From Microcebus murinus (taxonomy: Eukaryota; Chordata; Mammalia; Primates; Cheirogaleidae), in contig NC_134117.1 in assembly GCF_040939455.1 (NCBI RefSeq), forward strand, positions 52,091,001-52,155,000: a stretch of 64,000 nt of DNA. The letters are read 5' to 3'. The notes under the pieces were generated by a model. That model made no database searches and was not told the DNA's origin. It saw only the letters and a program-made list of their open reading frames with translations. The number at the start of each line of letters is the position of its first letter. Position 1 is the first letter of the stretch. A program made the position numbers and the translations under genes. This document shows, piece by piece, positions 24,511-35,870 of the stretch.

Positions 24511-24654
24511 TGTGGCCATTGGCCTTTGTGCCATTGTACAATACACAGGGGTGCAGAGGAAATTCAAATTCATACAAAGCCCTCTCCCCCCCAAATGGGG
24601 GCGAATGAGAAAAGAATTTGAGACAAATAAAGAGGCCATAATAATAATAAGTAT

Positions 24655-24870
24655 CATTTATAGAGGCTTAGAAGGCTAAGTAAAGATCTTTAATCAGTAC
24701 AACAGCCCAATTAAATGCTTACTATTTATTGTCCCAAGTTAATAAATGAGGAAAATGGGTCTTAGAGAGAGACTAAGGGGTTTAATTGAAAACTGCAAGT
24801 CGGTGGCAGCACTGGGATTTGAACCTGTGACTCTAAAGTAACTGCCCTTAACTATTCTGCTATCCTGTAT
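24655..24870 (-). repeat. MIR, antisense
   Basis: TTAATAAATGAGGAAAATGG, then GGCAGCACTGGGATTTGAAC and CCCTTAACTATTCTGCTAT. Confidence 0.8.
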
Positions 24871-26129
24871 ATGCATCTTGAGGACTTTTGGCTTTGTCCT
24901 GGGAATAACTAAAACTTCATTGTAACCCCAAAACCGAGACTTCTCTTGACGGCAAAGTTCCAAATCAATTTTCCCAGCTAGGGCTGCTCCAGCTTAAACT
25001 TCCAATGTTGCTCCACTTCAGACTTCTCAGATGCTGTCAGAAATTCCTAAGCTGGTCACTCAGTCTTAGCTCCATCATTTACAAGGGAGGGTCCTAAGGC
25101 ATACAGAGAGACAAGGGCCAGTCGGTAGCAACAGATCTCATAGTTTCCTCACCACACCAGGTAAACCTGACAGACCTGCATGTCTGCAGGCGCCTCCCTG
25201 GGACTCTACCCTGGAGACAGGGACAGAAGGACTAGATAGGCGGTTTCCCCCGGAGAGAACGCCTTGTTTCCAGGCCAGTCTCTCCCGCTGGAGCTAAGCG
25301 CTCATTTCAGCACCATGGTCAGGGGCACGCCACAGCCTTGCAGGGCTTCAGAGGAACTGGCAGCCTGGGTTAGCCACACAGGCCTTTGCTCTGTCGGCTT
25401 TGGCCAGAGATTTCCAGAAGCAGAAGCAGTAGACGGGAGGCCTGGGGCCTCAACAAGAAGTCCAGGGACAGCCAAAGCACAGGGAGCCTCTTGGCCTTAG
25501 GAGACCCCAAGTACTGGGCTAGAACCAAAGCACATAGGAATACGGATGGACTCGCTGCCCCTCAACTCTTATCTATGGGAACAGACGGAAGAGTTCTAAA
25601 CTGCTAGTCAAGAGCCAGAATCCTAGTCCAGTCTCAGTTTGCTCTAATAACTCACTGAGTAATTGAAGGCCTTGGTCAAGTCACTGCTCTGTTTCCATGG
25701 GTGTGACCACCTGCCTTGCCCACTTCACTGGCTGATAAGAAGGGTTTAGGTTCCAGTAGCCCAATGTCAGCACAGGTGGCTCTTTGAAGGTCAGGCAGGC
25801 GGATAAGGTTAGAGTTAGTGTCAACCTCCTCTCCCACGCCTTTTTTTTAAACACGGCAGAAATTTTAAAAGGGGAGGGGGGAAAGGAACACAACATAGAG
25901 TGCTAATTACATGTATGTAAAAATGTAATTACAGTGTATCCAGCGCTCATTCTGGGCCATATTCTCTGTGGAATCCTCCATTCCCTCCCCACATTTCCCC
26001 AGTGACAGGGCCTGAGGGGTCTTTTCCACCGCTTCCAGCCGTGGGGGGCTGTAACGCCGTCCACCACAAGCAGGCCTTCTCTTGGGCGTCCAGAAACCCA
26101 AGGAAAGGGTATTAGAAACGCCCTCCAGC
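24871..26129. other. Intergenic, no gene seen
   Basis: Includes a MIR-like scrap near 25650-25720. 25890-25960 has a TACATGTATGTA and TGTAATTACA pair of palindromic words. Nothing firmly assigned. Confidence 0.5.
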
Positions 26130-26730
26130 TTCTCTTGTGAATTAGCCGAGGCGCGGAGACTCGTCCAAGTTCACACAGCCCTGCCTGCAGCCGGTGGGGG
26201 AGAGAAGGGGCAGGGTCCGCCTGTGGTGTCGCGCGCGCCTGGGTCCCGCCTGCCTTTGTGCCAACCCAGCGGCCTGGCTCCCAGACATTAGCATTCCAAT
26301 GGCTCCGGGACGCTTTGTCCTCCGTCAGAGGCCGGCTGGGGGGTGGGGTGGGATGGGGGCAGGGCACCATAAATCTACCTGCTTGTGTGTGCGGAGGGGA
26401 CTGGGCGGAGGCGCCCCTCCCCCGCCCCAAGATTCATGTGCTGCTTTTCTGGAAGCCAGGCTTGGGCTCAGACAAAGGCAGAAGAAGGGGAAGAGTCATT
26501 CGACCCGAGGGTCTTTCCTGCTCCCCGTTGGGATCCTGTCGGAGTTTCAGGGAGCTGGGACGCAGAGGACGCTCTCAGACCTCAGGAGACTCCTCAGCCA
26601 GAGAAGTGGGACCCACCGAGGAACGGCGGGCTCCCAGCGGAGACGCGAGCAGCTTGGCTGGTTTTAAAAGCCGCTGAACGCGAAATGCGCGCGGGAGGTG
26701 GCGGTGGGCGGGGTGGGGGGGGGCTTGCTC
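26130..26730. other. CpG-rich stretch (candidate CpG island) without an assigned gene
   Basis: Many CpG steps by eye, for example GTGTCGCGCGCGCC, GAACGGCGGGC, GACGCGAGCAG and GAACGCGAAATGCGCGCGGG, in a neighbourhood that is otherwise CpG-poor. Open frames cross it on both strands but end without family features. It lies about 2 kb past the NEUROG3 polyadenylation site. It could be an unannotated promoter or a regulatory element. Confidence 0.6.
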
Positions 26731-28844
26731 ATGATGCCGGGCTAGTTGGACACGCCACTCATAGAAATGTTTCTGAGCCCTTCTTGCTGAGGGCCTCTTT
26801 AGAAAGAGGCGTGGATGAGGCTTTGCACTTCAGCGCGATTTTACGAACATTGATGGAGCTCATCCAGAGCACTGATCCCTGAACTTTTTGATGATTCAAC
26901 CAGACCCTAAACCTTTCTCCTTCTCCTCCTGACATGGAGAGCAGGGCTGGCAGGTCCGGTTTCAAATCTGCCCCGGACCCAAGGTGGCAGCCTAGCAGCC
27001 AAGTTGTTTAAGCTGTATGTGTGTGTGTGCTTTAATTTGTGGGGCGGAGGACCAGCCTGTGTGCACTGGGTGACTAATGGCTCCTTAATGAGGGCCCTCA
27101 AAGCAGGAGAGGGACTGGGCTTACCGGTGCAGTTGCAGTTCCCCCAGTGCCCCTGCACCCGCCCAGCTTCAGAGGGTTGTTTGTACCAAGGGGGTTCCCC
27201 ACCTAGAAGAACACTACTTCCTGCAGCCCTGCACAGGGAGAAAGATCTTCCCACTCGAGGAATTCCTCTCCGAGTCTTTAGTCCTGGCCCGAATGCCAAC
27301 TCCTCTGGCGAGCCTCCCACGATATAGTTTCAGGAAGAAACCAACAGTCTGATGATCATCCATTGTGAGGCTCATACCTCCGCCTAGCACCAGTATTTCT
27401 TTGGCCTTGAATGATTTTGTCTACATCCTTGTTACTGTCTGGGGAGGACAGAGAGACCTTCCTGCTTTTTTGTCTGTCTCCTCGCCCCCCCAACACCCAG
27501 GAAGTAGCAGGCACTTGCTTGATCAGTGTAACTCAGAGCTGCTGACACCTGCCCATGCTCCCCTCCCCACATGGCCCAGGTGGAAAGTTGGCTGTTACAG
27601 AGGTCACCAATAACCCATTAATCTCCTCCAACCAGATTAAAGCCACAAAATGAAACAAGACTTTCTTTCATTCTTTTGTTTGTTGCGTCCCCTTCCCACC
27701 CCCAAATCCTGCCCCTGAGACTGAGACATATCTCCTCTGAGCTACCTTTAGGGACTTGGGAATAAAGGAGAGGAAAAGTTCCATTTGAAGCTCCTGGGCT
27801 AGGAGAGAGAGACACACACATGCAAGAGGCATTTACGACCAAGAAGCTGCCACCGTTGTGGTGTAACATGCAGGAAAGCAACCTATGCACCAGCTTCTGG
27901 CCCCTGGCAGCACTGTGCCCCACTGGACTGGCCCACTTCTTCGGCACTGGACACTTGAGGTGGACCCAACCAAGGAGGCCTCTGGGGTTCAACTAGCAGG
28001 TACAGTGCTCGCCTTCCATTTTCCTATTTCCAAGCAGCAGACAGACTCTGTGGGTTCTTTCAGCTTGGTACAGCTTCCCTGAGGTCCTAAGGGGTCCCAG
28101 AAGCCATAAAGGGGAGCTCCACTAGCACCCTAGGGACCGATTTCAGCACACCAGCCCTATACCACCTTGGGAGTAAGAGAGATTCCAAGGCTAGAAGCCT
28201 CAAACAGTTTTTTGATCAGTTTTTAATCAAAGCTTTCAGGTATTTGGGAGGAGGTGCCAGAGATTCTAGCCGGACACTCCACCTTCTCTGCTCCCTGCTG
28301 CTCAGCTCCATGAATTCAAGACGCCACAGCCCCAGCGAGCCAGGTGCATAAGGGATTCTCAGGAGATGCGCTAGGCCTCTAAGTACCTTGGGAAAACTCC
28401 TGGGATGCCCAGCTCGGTGGTGGTGTTTCAGAAGACTCTGACCCTATGCCTGAGTGATTACTCTCTCCCTTCCCCAAGTGCAATAGTAGCTCTGAATTCG
28501 GCTGGTGGAGTTGGGGAAAGGTCACAGGGAGAGGCGGTAATCCTAGATGGAGGCTTGTCTATCTTCTAAACCGCTGTTTGAAATAAGACAAATCGCTGCC
28601 CCATAAAGAAAACAGGAGGGCTAGACCAATGATTTCTTAAGAGACTTCCAGCTCCTGGAATGCAATCTGCCCGACCTTCGTCCAGTGTCCAAGGGAGGAG
28701 CCTCAGATCACCAGAAAGAGTGTCCCCTCTCCCTGGACAGTGGCTCCCCTTCCTCAGCCGCAGCGTCTGAGACCCTCCTCTCCCCGCCCCACGATCAAGT
28801 CACCTTGCTGAGGCTTCTTGGGGGGGCGTCTAGATTTTTTTTTC
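26731..28844. other. 3' flank of NEUROG3, no gene seen
   Basis: Unique-looking DNA without recognised repeats. No exon-like or RNA feature found. Confidence 0.5.
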
Positions 28845-28845
28845 T

Positions 28846-29751
28846 TTTTTTTTTCAGATTTTTTTTTATTGGCCCCAAATCTCACTGACCAGTCCCTAAA
28901 TACTCTTACGTACAAAATATAGACTTTTCTCGCTGTGAAATCTCATCAATAAATACGAATGTGTAAAACAAGGGAGGGGTCATATAATTTACCCTACCAA
29001 CATTCATTTCAAAAGACATCATATAATTACAAACCGATTTTGTTTTTAAAGACGCATGTCGCTCCCGGCACGGGCGTCGCAGCTCACGTTTCAGGACGCA
29101 CGGAGGCTGGGGCAGTGCTTCGGGCGCCAGGCTGGCGCTTTCCCAGTCCACAGCCTGGTCTTCCATCCCCCAGAAGGCCAACGGCTCCAAAAAGTGCACG
29201 GTGAGAAGGCGGAGGATCACCTTCGTGGATTAAGGCAGAATGGAGCGCCCTGGAATCCCGGACTTGCTGGGGAGCAGAGGAGAAGGGAGGTGGCGTCTTT
29301 GGAGCGGGGCCAGGGGAGCAAGCGTTGAGAGACCCGACACTGGTTTAAATCACATTGGGGGAGGGGTGGTAAGAGACAGACCGACAAGCGGACAGACTTG
29401 AGTGAGGGTACGGCGACCAGAGATGGTGGGTGTCTCTGGCCGAAGAGTGCTACCATTCTCTTCTTTGAACGAGACTTTGGGGGTGGCAGCAAGGAGGGGA
29501 CCTAAAAGTGCACAACTTGCAACGCCCACTCCGCACGGGCAGCGGCAAGAGTTGCGCGAGTTAGCGACGCACCGAGTGCAGGGAGATCGAATTCAGCCTG
29601 CCGCCCCTCGGGTGTCTGGGCGGGCCAGGGGTTAGCCAGCAAGAGGCAGGAGGAACAAGTGCTCTTGAGGGCCGCAGCCGCCGCCCACCTTAGACGGCTC
29701 GGGCTCCCTCCCTCTCTCCCAGCACCCATGCCCAGTGACGGACCGGTCCCT
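28846..29751 (-). other. NEUROG3: NEUROG3 3' untranslated region (inferred)
   Basis: Runs from the TGA stop to just past the first AATAAA that precedes a T-rich tract on the minus strand (seen on plus as TTTATT at 28865-28870). The distal part (28900-29050) is AT-rich and repeat-free, unlike the GC-rich coding region. The exact cleavage site is estimated at about 28845. Confidence 0.6.
28865..28870 (-). terminator. NEUROG3: Polyadenylation signal AATAAA of NEUROG3
   Basis: On the minus strand the sequence is CCAATAAAAAAAAATCTG, followed by a T/C/G-poor run. It is the first canonical signal after the stop in a plausible position; a second tract, TATTTATTGATGAG at about 28945, is not AATAAA in this orientation. 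Confidence 0.6.
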
Positions 29752-30390
29752 TCACAGAAAGTCTGCGAAAGCTGGAGCACCCGGGCGCAGGCAGGCAGGG
29801 GAGGTGGCCCCGGGCAGCCCCGGGCGCTCCTCTAGCGAGGCGGCCGGGCTCAGGCTGCCAGCCTGGGAGACCGGGGAATAGAGGGAGCCCCAGTCCCCCG
29901 CGGAGCCGGCGTCTGGGCTGCCCAGCTCCCCGTAGGGCGTCTCCAGTCGGTAGAAGCTGTGGTCCGCTATGCGCAGCGTCTGAGTCAGCGCCCAGATGTA
30001 GTTGTGGGCAAAGCGCAGCGTCTCGATCTTGGTGAGCTTCGCATCGTCGGGGAAGGTGGGCAGGACGCCGCGCAGCGCGTCCAGCGCCGAGTTGAGGTTG
30101 TGCATTCGATTGCGCTCGCGGTCGTTGGCCTTCTTGCGCCGACTGCGTCGTTGCTTGCTCAGCGCCAGCTCGCTCTTGGGCCGGCTGCGCCCCCCGCGCC
30201 GTGCCCGGAGCCTCTTCGGGGCCTCTCGGCAGCCGCCCCCTTCCGCCTCGGCGCAGTCCAGGGGTGTGCGCGTGGGGCTGGGCGGGGCGGACGCGGCGCA
30301 GGTCACTTCGCAGTCTGAGGTTCCCGGGAAGGGCTGCCCCAGCTCGTGGGTCACTTGGACAGTGGGCGCGCCCGAGGGATGAGGCGCCAT
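29752..30390 (-). CDS. NEUROG3: Neurogenin-3, bHLH transcription factor
   Basis: A complete 212-residue protein recognised as neurogenin-3, the nuclear transcription factor that commits pancreatic and intestinal progenitors to endocrine fate. It binds E-boxes (CANNTG) as a dimer with E-proteins. Residues about 60-86 are very Arg/Lys-rich. The bHLH spans about 84-136: basic region with [10 protein letters not shown] (88-97), helix 1 [14 protein letters not shown], loop with [10 protein letters not shown], helix 2 [15 protein letters not shown]. The C-terminal half is Ser/Pro-rich and ends AFADFL. Seven Ser/Thr-Pro sites are visible (38, 42, 151, 158, 172, 181, 197). The human protein is, from memory, 214 residues; here two residues are missing in the variable segment after residue 145. 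The whole CDS is in one exon, with ATG two bases after a splice acceptor (CCGCCGCAG, AG at 30393-30392) and a G at +4. No frameshift or stop. Identity is very secure; orientation relative to any flanking gene cannot be judged here. Confidence 0.98.
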   Translation of the reverse strand: MAPHPSGAPTVQVTHELGQPFPGTSDCEVTCAASAPPSPTRTPLDCAEAEGGGCREAPKRLRARRGGRSRPKSELALSKQRRSRRKKANDRERNRMHNLNSALDALRGVLPTFPDDAKLTKIETLRFAHNYIWALTQTLRIADHSFYRLETPYGELGSPDAGSAGDWGSLYSPVSQAGSLSPAASLEERPGLPGATSPACLRPGAPAFADFL

Positions 30391-30391
30391 C

Positions 30392-30565
30392 CTGCGGCGG
30401 GGTAAGAGGGAAGGGTAAGCAGGAGTCGGTTACCGGGCACAGTCCCGGATCTCAGGGCCAGGTGGGAAAAAACCGAGGAAGAGGCACCCCGCTGTCTCCC
30501 CGCCAGATCAGAGGGCCCCTCTTCCCACGCCCTTCCCCGCCGGTCCCTTGACCTCTAGGTGTTAC
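30392..30565 (-). other. NEUROG3: NEUROG3 intron 1 (inferred)
   Basis: On the minus strand the donor TTAGAG/GTAACA (GT at 30565-30564) and the acceptor CCCTCTTACCCCGCCGCAG/G (AG at 30393-30392), preceded by a pyrimidine tract, bound a 174-bp intron. This fits the known plan of a non-coding first exon and single coding exon. Confidence 0.7.
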
Positions 30566-30775
30566 CTCTAACAGTTCTCGCGCTAAAGAACAGAGAGCGG
30601 AGAGCAGCTAGAGCGCGGGGAGCTGAGCCGGCCTTCACCTCCGCAAGTTCAACTGAGCTGCAGGCGCCCCCGCCTGGGAGTCGTCCCAGCTCCGGAGCAG
30701 AAGAGTGAAAGGGGGTCCCCGGCCTCCGTCACTCCGGGTCCGCTCGGAGGCGAGACCGCGGGGATTTCCTGAACC
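30566..30775 (-). other. NEUROG3: NEUROG3 exon 1, 5' untranslated (inferred)
   Basis: Lies between the estimated start site, about 30 bases after the TATA-like GATAAA, and the donor at 30566. The sequence reads GGCACACGACTTGCGGTTCA near its start and includes AACTCCCAGGCGGGG-like CpG-rich DNA. The 5' end is estimated from the TATA spacing only. Confidence 0.6.
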
Positions 30776-30930
30776 GCAAGTCGTGTGCCCCTTGCCACGC
30801 TTTATCTGCTCGGCCCGGGCCAGGAGCGTGCCTGCCGGGCTGCTGCCCGCGCCACCGGCCAATCAGCGCCGGGGCCCGGGGGCCGCGCCACGCGAGCCTG
30901 CTCCTCCCCAGCAGGGCACAGCTGGATTCC
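30776..30930 (-). promoter_or_regulatory. NEUROG3: NEUROG3 core promoter
   Basis: Read on the minus strand: a TATA-like AGATAAAGCG at 30807-30798, a CCAAT box (GATTGG, CCAAT at 30859-30863 on plus) about 85 bases upstream of the inferred start, a CACGCG hairy-type box at 30889-30894 and a CAGCTG E-box at 30919-30924. HES1 repression of this promoter through N/C-boxes under Notch signalling is established. Which box is used here is inference. Confidence 0.65.
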
Positions 30931-31010
30931 GGACAAAGGGCGGGGGTCGGGGGAGGGGAGGGACGCTCTGTTTGCTCTCTCCCGCGGGCTCTGTCCCAGC
31001 AACTCTCGGT

Positions 31011-33949
31011 TCCTCAAAGAGCCTCGTCTGGCTCGCGTCTGGCCGCTCCAGACCTCTTTGCTCCTATCCTATCTTTCTTTGGCATCTGTCCAGACGCTTT
31101 CTTGGTACCTTGGAGGGGATTCTGGGACACCTATAGGGTAGGCCAATCCCTGCGCGTTAACATGGGGAAATTTAGGCTCCCACAGGAAGGTGGCTTCTCC
31201 CAAATGGCACAGCAAGGTAGTGGCAGAGAGGGAACAAGGCGGCAGGTGTCCTGGCTTGGAGGAGAATCCACTAATTCTAAATGTCACCCTGATCTCCTGC
31301 ACTATGGGTCAGGTTATTAACACACATGAAGTGGTGTTTCCCTGATCCTCTCCACCTGGGAGGGAGGACGGGGGCCACCTCAGAGCAAGATCCTGCCCAT
31401 ATCCCTTCCGTTCAAAGACCTTGGACTGGATGTGTCCTAGACCCCCTCCACACCTGAAGATGCCCCCTCACGCTTCCCAGAATGAGGCACTTAGAACCTC
31501 ACCCTACTCCCCAGCCCCCCACTGATCCCACCCCGGAGGTAGATGGTGGCTGTGTGGACCCACCAGGGGACAATCGCCACTGCCACTTGTGAGCATTAGC
31601 ATGGTTCTGGCCAGCTAGGGCCTGGGGGGGTGGCGGGGAGGGAGCTCAGGAGCAGGCCAGGAGTTCACAGTGAGTCCTTGTGTCTTTTGAACACCCATGG
31701 CATGAGAAGCGATCAACTTTTTCTCTTTAGTCCTTCTGTCCAATCACAAGCAGGCAGGAGCTGCCAGCGGTCACCTGGTCCAGCCCCCTGCCTCAGCATC
31801 ATGCAGTGATGCATGGGGAGCACAGGGTAAGGACTCTCCAAGGCCCTCATTTTGCCCCCATTAGCACCGTCTGGAAATCTCTAAAGTGAACCTGAGCACA
31901 TCATCCCTCTTTTCTTCCCCAGCCCCTCCCTCTAGTCCCCCACCTGGGACACCCCCTGGTCTTCTGCTTCTGGTCACTTAGGGTGAGGGGTTGCAGCTTC
32001 CCCTCCTCTGTTTTGACCCAGTTGTGCCTGGAGGAAGAAGCTGAGGCTGGGTTAAGTTCTCCGGATTAGGTCTCTGTAGTTGTTGAAGGCTTCACTTTCT
32101 AGTGTTTTCTGGATACCCCAAACCTGCCAGAAACTGCAGGAGAGGGCAGGACCCGGCTGGAAGACTGAGGGGATGGGTGAGGGGAAGAGGTAGGTTGGCC
32201 CGTCTGCCCTAGGGATGGCCTCTCACCGCCCAGGCTGCTTGGGGGGAAAATCCCTCCAAGGCAGAGGGTGAGGTGCCTCTGGCAGTGAGAGGAGCCTCTA
32301 GGGCTGGGCTGGACTGGGGGGCTGTCTTGTCTCTCTTGGCTGGCATACTGTGAGCAGAGGCTGCTTTTTTTGCTGCAGAGGGGAATTAAGCCTGGGGCCA
32401 GGGTCAGGGCCAACAAAGGGGATGCTTGGGACTCTTGAGCTCCACCTTTTGCTGTGGCTCCTCCCTTCGGTCACCATTCACTATAAACTTGTCTTCTAGC
32501 TATAAGAATGGGAACTCAAGGCCCACTTTACAGATGGAAGAGTCAAGGCCCAGAGAAAGGAAGTGACTTGCCCAATGTCACACAGCAAGTTCTATTAGAA
32601 CCATATGGAACTCAGGCCATAAGACTCCTAGTCCTAGATTTTTCCCTCGGACCAACTCCCTCTTTTTGATTTGGGGGATATGTTTTTCAATGCAAAATAA
32701 GAGACCCCAAAATGCAGAAGATAGAGGAAGTCCCGAGTCTGCATGAAATGCCAGGGTCAGAATAGAGACAGAGAAATGGCCGATTTCCCAGCCAAGGTGA
32801 GCCAGTGCCCACTCATGCTCCATTTTAAGCTTTTCTGCTCCATAGCCAAGCCTCAGTTGATTTATATCCCTGCAAATTAGGAACTGAGGGAGAAAACCCA
32901 AAGCGTGCCCCCTTGGGGCCCCTGGATCAGGCCTGGCTCTGTGGAGGGACCCTGGGCCATGAGGGATCCAAGCGCCTTTGCGGTTTTCTGGGGGCCTGAG
33001 GAGCAGCCTATGGCAGAGGCTGTAGGTGGGAGTGTCACTGCCTTGGCAGGGGCCTGCCCGGAGTGGCTAATGGATACTGACAAGAGCCGCAGGGCCAGTT
33101 TCCTGAGCGGGAAAGACTCAGGGGATTCTTGGAACTTTCTTGATTCATAGAGAATTCTGAGACCCCCTTGAAATTCTTATCCAGCCCCCCCACAACCCCT
33201 GTGGCTCAGGGCCCTCAAGGGCTTGCAGGCCGCTGTCACTCTTGCTATGCGCAAAAAGCAGTCAGAATCAGGAGCGCGCAGCTGCCGGGGGAAACCGCCT
33301 CCTTGCGGAGCGCAAGGACTTTCCGCTGCCCTCTCCGGCCAAGAGGCTGGGGCAGGAGGTCGAGGAATCCTAGCGAATTAGAAATTCGGGATCCATGCCG
33401 TCCCTCTTGGCTGCAGGGGACGCACTGATCACTCTCCAAAATTAATTCCTGTGTTTTTGGTGGCGGAGGCGCAGGCAGTGACGGCTCTGTGCGCGCTGGC
33501 TGTGTTTGTGAAATGGCTCTTCCTCGCGCGGAGCAGAGCCTGTTCCTGCAACCCCCGGTCATCAGCAGCCTTTAAGGCTTCTGGTACTCCAACACCCCTC
33601 TCACCCCTGAGATCTAAGCTTTCCAGGAGGCTGAGCTGCTCTGGGAAAGGCGAGAGACACATGCCTGGAGACCGTGGGCAGATTGGAAGAGAAGGAAGGC
33701 AGCGGCTGGCCCTGCCGCCTTCCAGTCGGCTGGGGGTGGGGGGTGGGATTTTAGCATTGCTTGGGGGCTCTTTGAGAATCGCATGGGGAGGGAGGGGGGC
33801 CATGGGAAGCTGAATAGCTAATGGCTTGCCAGAGGAGGGGGCTTCTTTCTCTCGCCTTCAGCTCGGCACTGAAAGAAGGGAAGACAAAAATCTGGTGAGC
33901 GAGCTGCTCCGGCTGAGACTGGCCACTTCAAACAGCCCTTCAAACAAAA
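31011..33949. other. NEUROG3 upstream flank, no gene seen
   Basis: Repeat-poor, GC-rich. One MIR at about 32500-32600. Further CpG-rich patch at 33240-33560. Open frames on both strands show no family features. Confidence 0.5.
32500..32600 (-). repeat. MIR, antisense
   Basis: CTTTACAGATGGAAGAGTCA, then AAGTGACTTGCCCAATGTCA and CACAGCAAG. Confidence 0.75.
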
Positions 33950-34425
33950 GGAGACGACGAAAAGAAAGCCCCACCTGTCTCCAGTGTTTGCTAAAATAAT
34001 AATAAATAGATTTCGTTTAATAAATAATTACAAGAGATTGTAAAGTGGAGTGCTTTGGAAAACATCTACCACGGGAGTCAGTGCAGCCAGCCGTCACCTG
34101 CTCCCAAGGCGAACAACTTTATTGTTAAGCCACCCCCCAACTAGTTCGCCTCTGATAAACTCTCCCTCGTTTTCACAATGACTGTTTACTCATAGTTAGC
34201 ACAATATTACCTTTGCCGTGATAAACCCGGAGGGGGGAGACCTGGCCCCTGGCCCCTGGGCACACCTGTCCCAGAAGCTGACACATGGATTTGGCTCCCG
34301 GCAGGCCTCCCCCCGGGGGCCCTGCCCCAGTGTACATTGGCCCAATTGACACTCATTTATAACAGGTTGGCTGCAAGGCCTATCTCGGTCCTATTTGTCT
34401 TCTTTTATTGAAAGCATATGGTCTC
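33950..34425. promoter_or_regulatory. Candidate distal NEUROG3 enhancer
   Basis: A repeat-free, AT-rich island inside GC-rich DNA, 3.2-3.6 kb upstream of the inferred start. It contains FOXA-like TGTTTGC (33985-33991) and TGTTTAC (34183-34189), an HNF1-like GTTTAATAAATAATTAC (34015-34031), GATA words TCTGATAAAC (34151-34160) and GTGATAAACC, an ONECUT-like TTTATTGAAAG (34404-34414) and several CACCTG E-boxes (33972, 34095). A distal pancreatic enhancer bound by HNF6, HNF1 and FOXA factors a few kb upstream of Neurog3 is known in mouse and human. That this block is its orthologue is my inference from position and motif content. Confidence 0.6.
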
Positions 34426-34479
34426 CAGGGGCTCACCAGCCCCATATTTCATCTGCCAGGAGCTGGGGCGCTTCCGCAG

Positions 34480-35870
34480 GCTGGTGCTGCCCGGCGCGCG
34501 GCTCCCCACTCAACGGCTGCTGCGCCAGCTGAGGGGATGGTGGAGGTAGGGTGGGGAGAGATAAGGCGGGCTCCTCACCCGCTTTCTGAGAGAAGCCATT
34601 CCGCAGAGACTCCCCCTCCCCAGGCCCAGGGATCTCGTGCGCTCTTGAAAGGGTGGATAGTTCTTTTTCTTGGGTAGGTGAGAGGGCGCCATATGCCACC
34701 CCCTAGGGCGCTTGAGGGAGCTCCGGCCCAGGGAACCTTCGAACAAAGGGAGGAGAGGTCCTGGGCGCTCAGGAGCGCCCGAGGTCTTTATTTCCAGGTC
34801 CCCCTCCCTGTCCAAGGCCGCCTCCCCCAGGCGTCCGCAGTTCGCGCGCAGCGCCTGGAAACAAAGTGTCCACATTATCCCCGCCGACGGCTGGCGCGGT
34901 GAATGCGTGAAAAGGTGCATTGCGCACCAAGACACCTGTTGAAGCGGCGCCTCTTCTCAGAGCCTCTTTGCTCTGCGCTCGGTTAGGAGCTGCGCGGGGA
35001 CTGGGGGGGTGGGAGGAGGGAGAGATACTGTGATTTGTGGCGACATATGTTGAGCAGATCGGTGTGTACTCTTCACAGGCACACATGCACCCTCGCTCCC
35101 ATACACACCCGCGAGAAGGAGCAGCTGCTCTCCTCACCTTCTCCCGACATAATACCTGGGCCAGGCGCTTTGGCCTCGCCTTTTGAGGCTCCAGCTCTCC
35201 CCCACCCTCTCGGTCTTCCGCCCCCACCCGCTGCCCCAATCTTGGCAGCTTTGCTGTAGGACTTTATTGTCAAATTTAACAGATGCACGTTTGTTCCCAG
35301 CGCCTGGCCCCAAACACACACACACACACACGCGCGCGCGCGCATACACACACACACACACACAGGCACCCACAGAAAACGCAACCGACGACACAGATGC
35401 GGAGCGCGAGATGCCCATATGTCCCCCTCTGAGCCCGTGCGGGCTGGAGAAACAAACAGGCTGTGTGATTTTCCCTCCCCAGAAAGAAAGAAACAACGGA
35501 AGCTGGGGGTGGGGTGGGCTGGGAGGCCACCTCCAGGAGGCTCCAACTTGGCGCTTTTGCCCCGTGGCGCAGTGGTGCACCGCGCAGCGCCGGCAGCCAG
35601 GAGAGCGCATGGCTGCGGACGCAGCCGAAAGGCGCCGGGGAGAGGCCCCGCAGGGCTGAGCAGAGAGGGCCCAAGGTCTGCGGGTGCCCGCTGGACACTG
35701 CCTGACTTCCGGCCCTCGCTTGACCTGTGGGCTTCTGAACTCCCGGGTGGTGAAGGCGCTTCAGTCCTCCCGGGATTCCCAGGAGCTGGCGTGCACCTGA
35801 GGCACACGAGGGACCCGCCCCTGCACCCGGAAGAGTCCACTTGTCTCCATTAGCGTGCTGACAACGGCCC
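34480..35870. other. CpG-rich region upstream of NEUROG3, no gene assigned
   Basis: CpG clusters at 34480-34520, 34690-35000 and 35560-35860 (for example TGGCGCAGTGGTGCACCGCG). Long open frames exist on both strands (up to 255 codons at 35840-35073) but overlap each other in several frames and contain poly-His/Cys-Val runs from a CA repeat, so they are compositional. Confidence 0.55.
35314..35364 (+). repeat. (AC)n(CG)6(CA)n compound microsatellite
   Basis: About 50 bases of strict purine-pyrimidine alternation, ACACAC then CGCGCGCGCGCGC then ATACACAC. Such tracts can adopt Z-DNA. Confidence 0.95.

Larger units (their letters stand above)
29500..31010. other. CpG island over NEUROG3
   Basis: High GC with frequent CpG from the coding exon through exon 1 and the promoter, for example 30060-30330 and 30840-30960. 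This is typical for developmental bHLH genes. Confidence 0.8.

Noticed and set aside
19469..25607. Possible exons of flanking genes in the 3' flank of NEUROG3
   Set aside because: No frame with splice sites and family resemblance was found; TSPAN15-like or FAM241B-like coding sequence was not recognised anywhere in the window.
26258..26882. Overlapping open frames of 139-165 codons on the plus strand
   Set aside because: They overlap in different frames inside a CpG-rich stretch, have no recognisable domain, and are Gly/Arg/Pro-rich as expected from composition.
29959..30551. Plus-strand frames opposite NEUROG3
   Set aside because: Shadow of the GC-rich coding exon on the other strand; no independent evidence.
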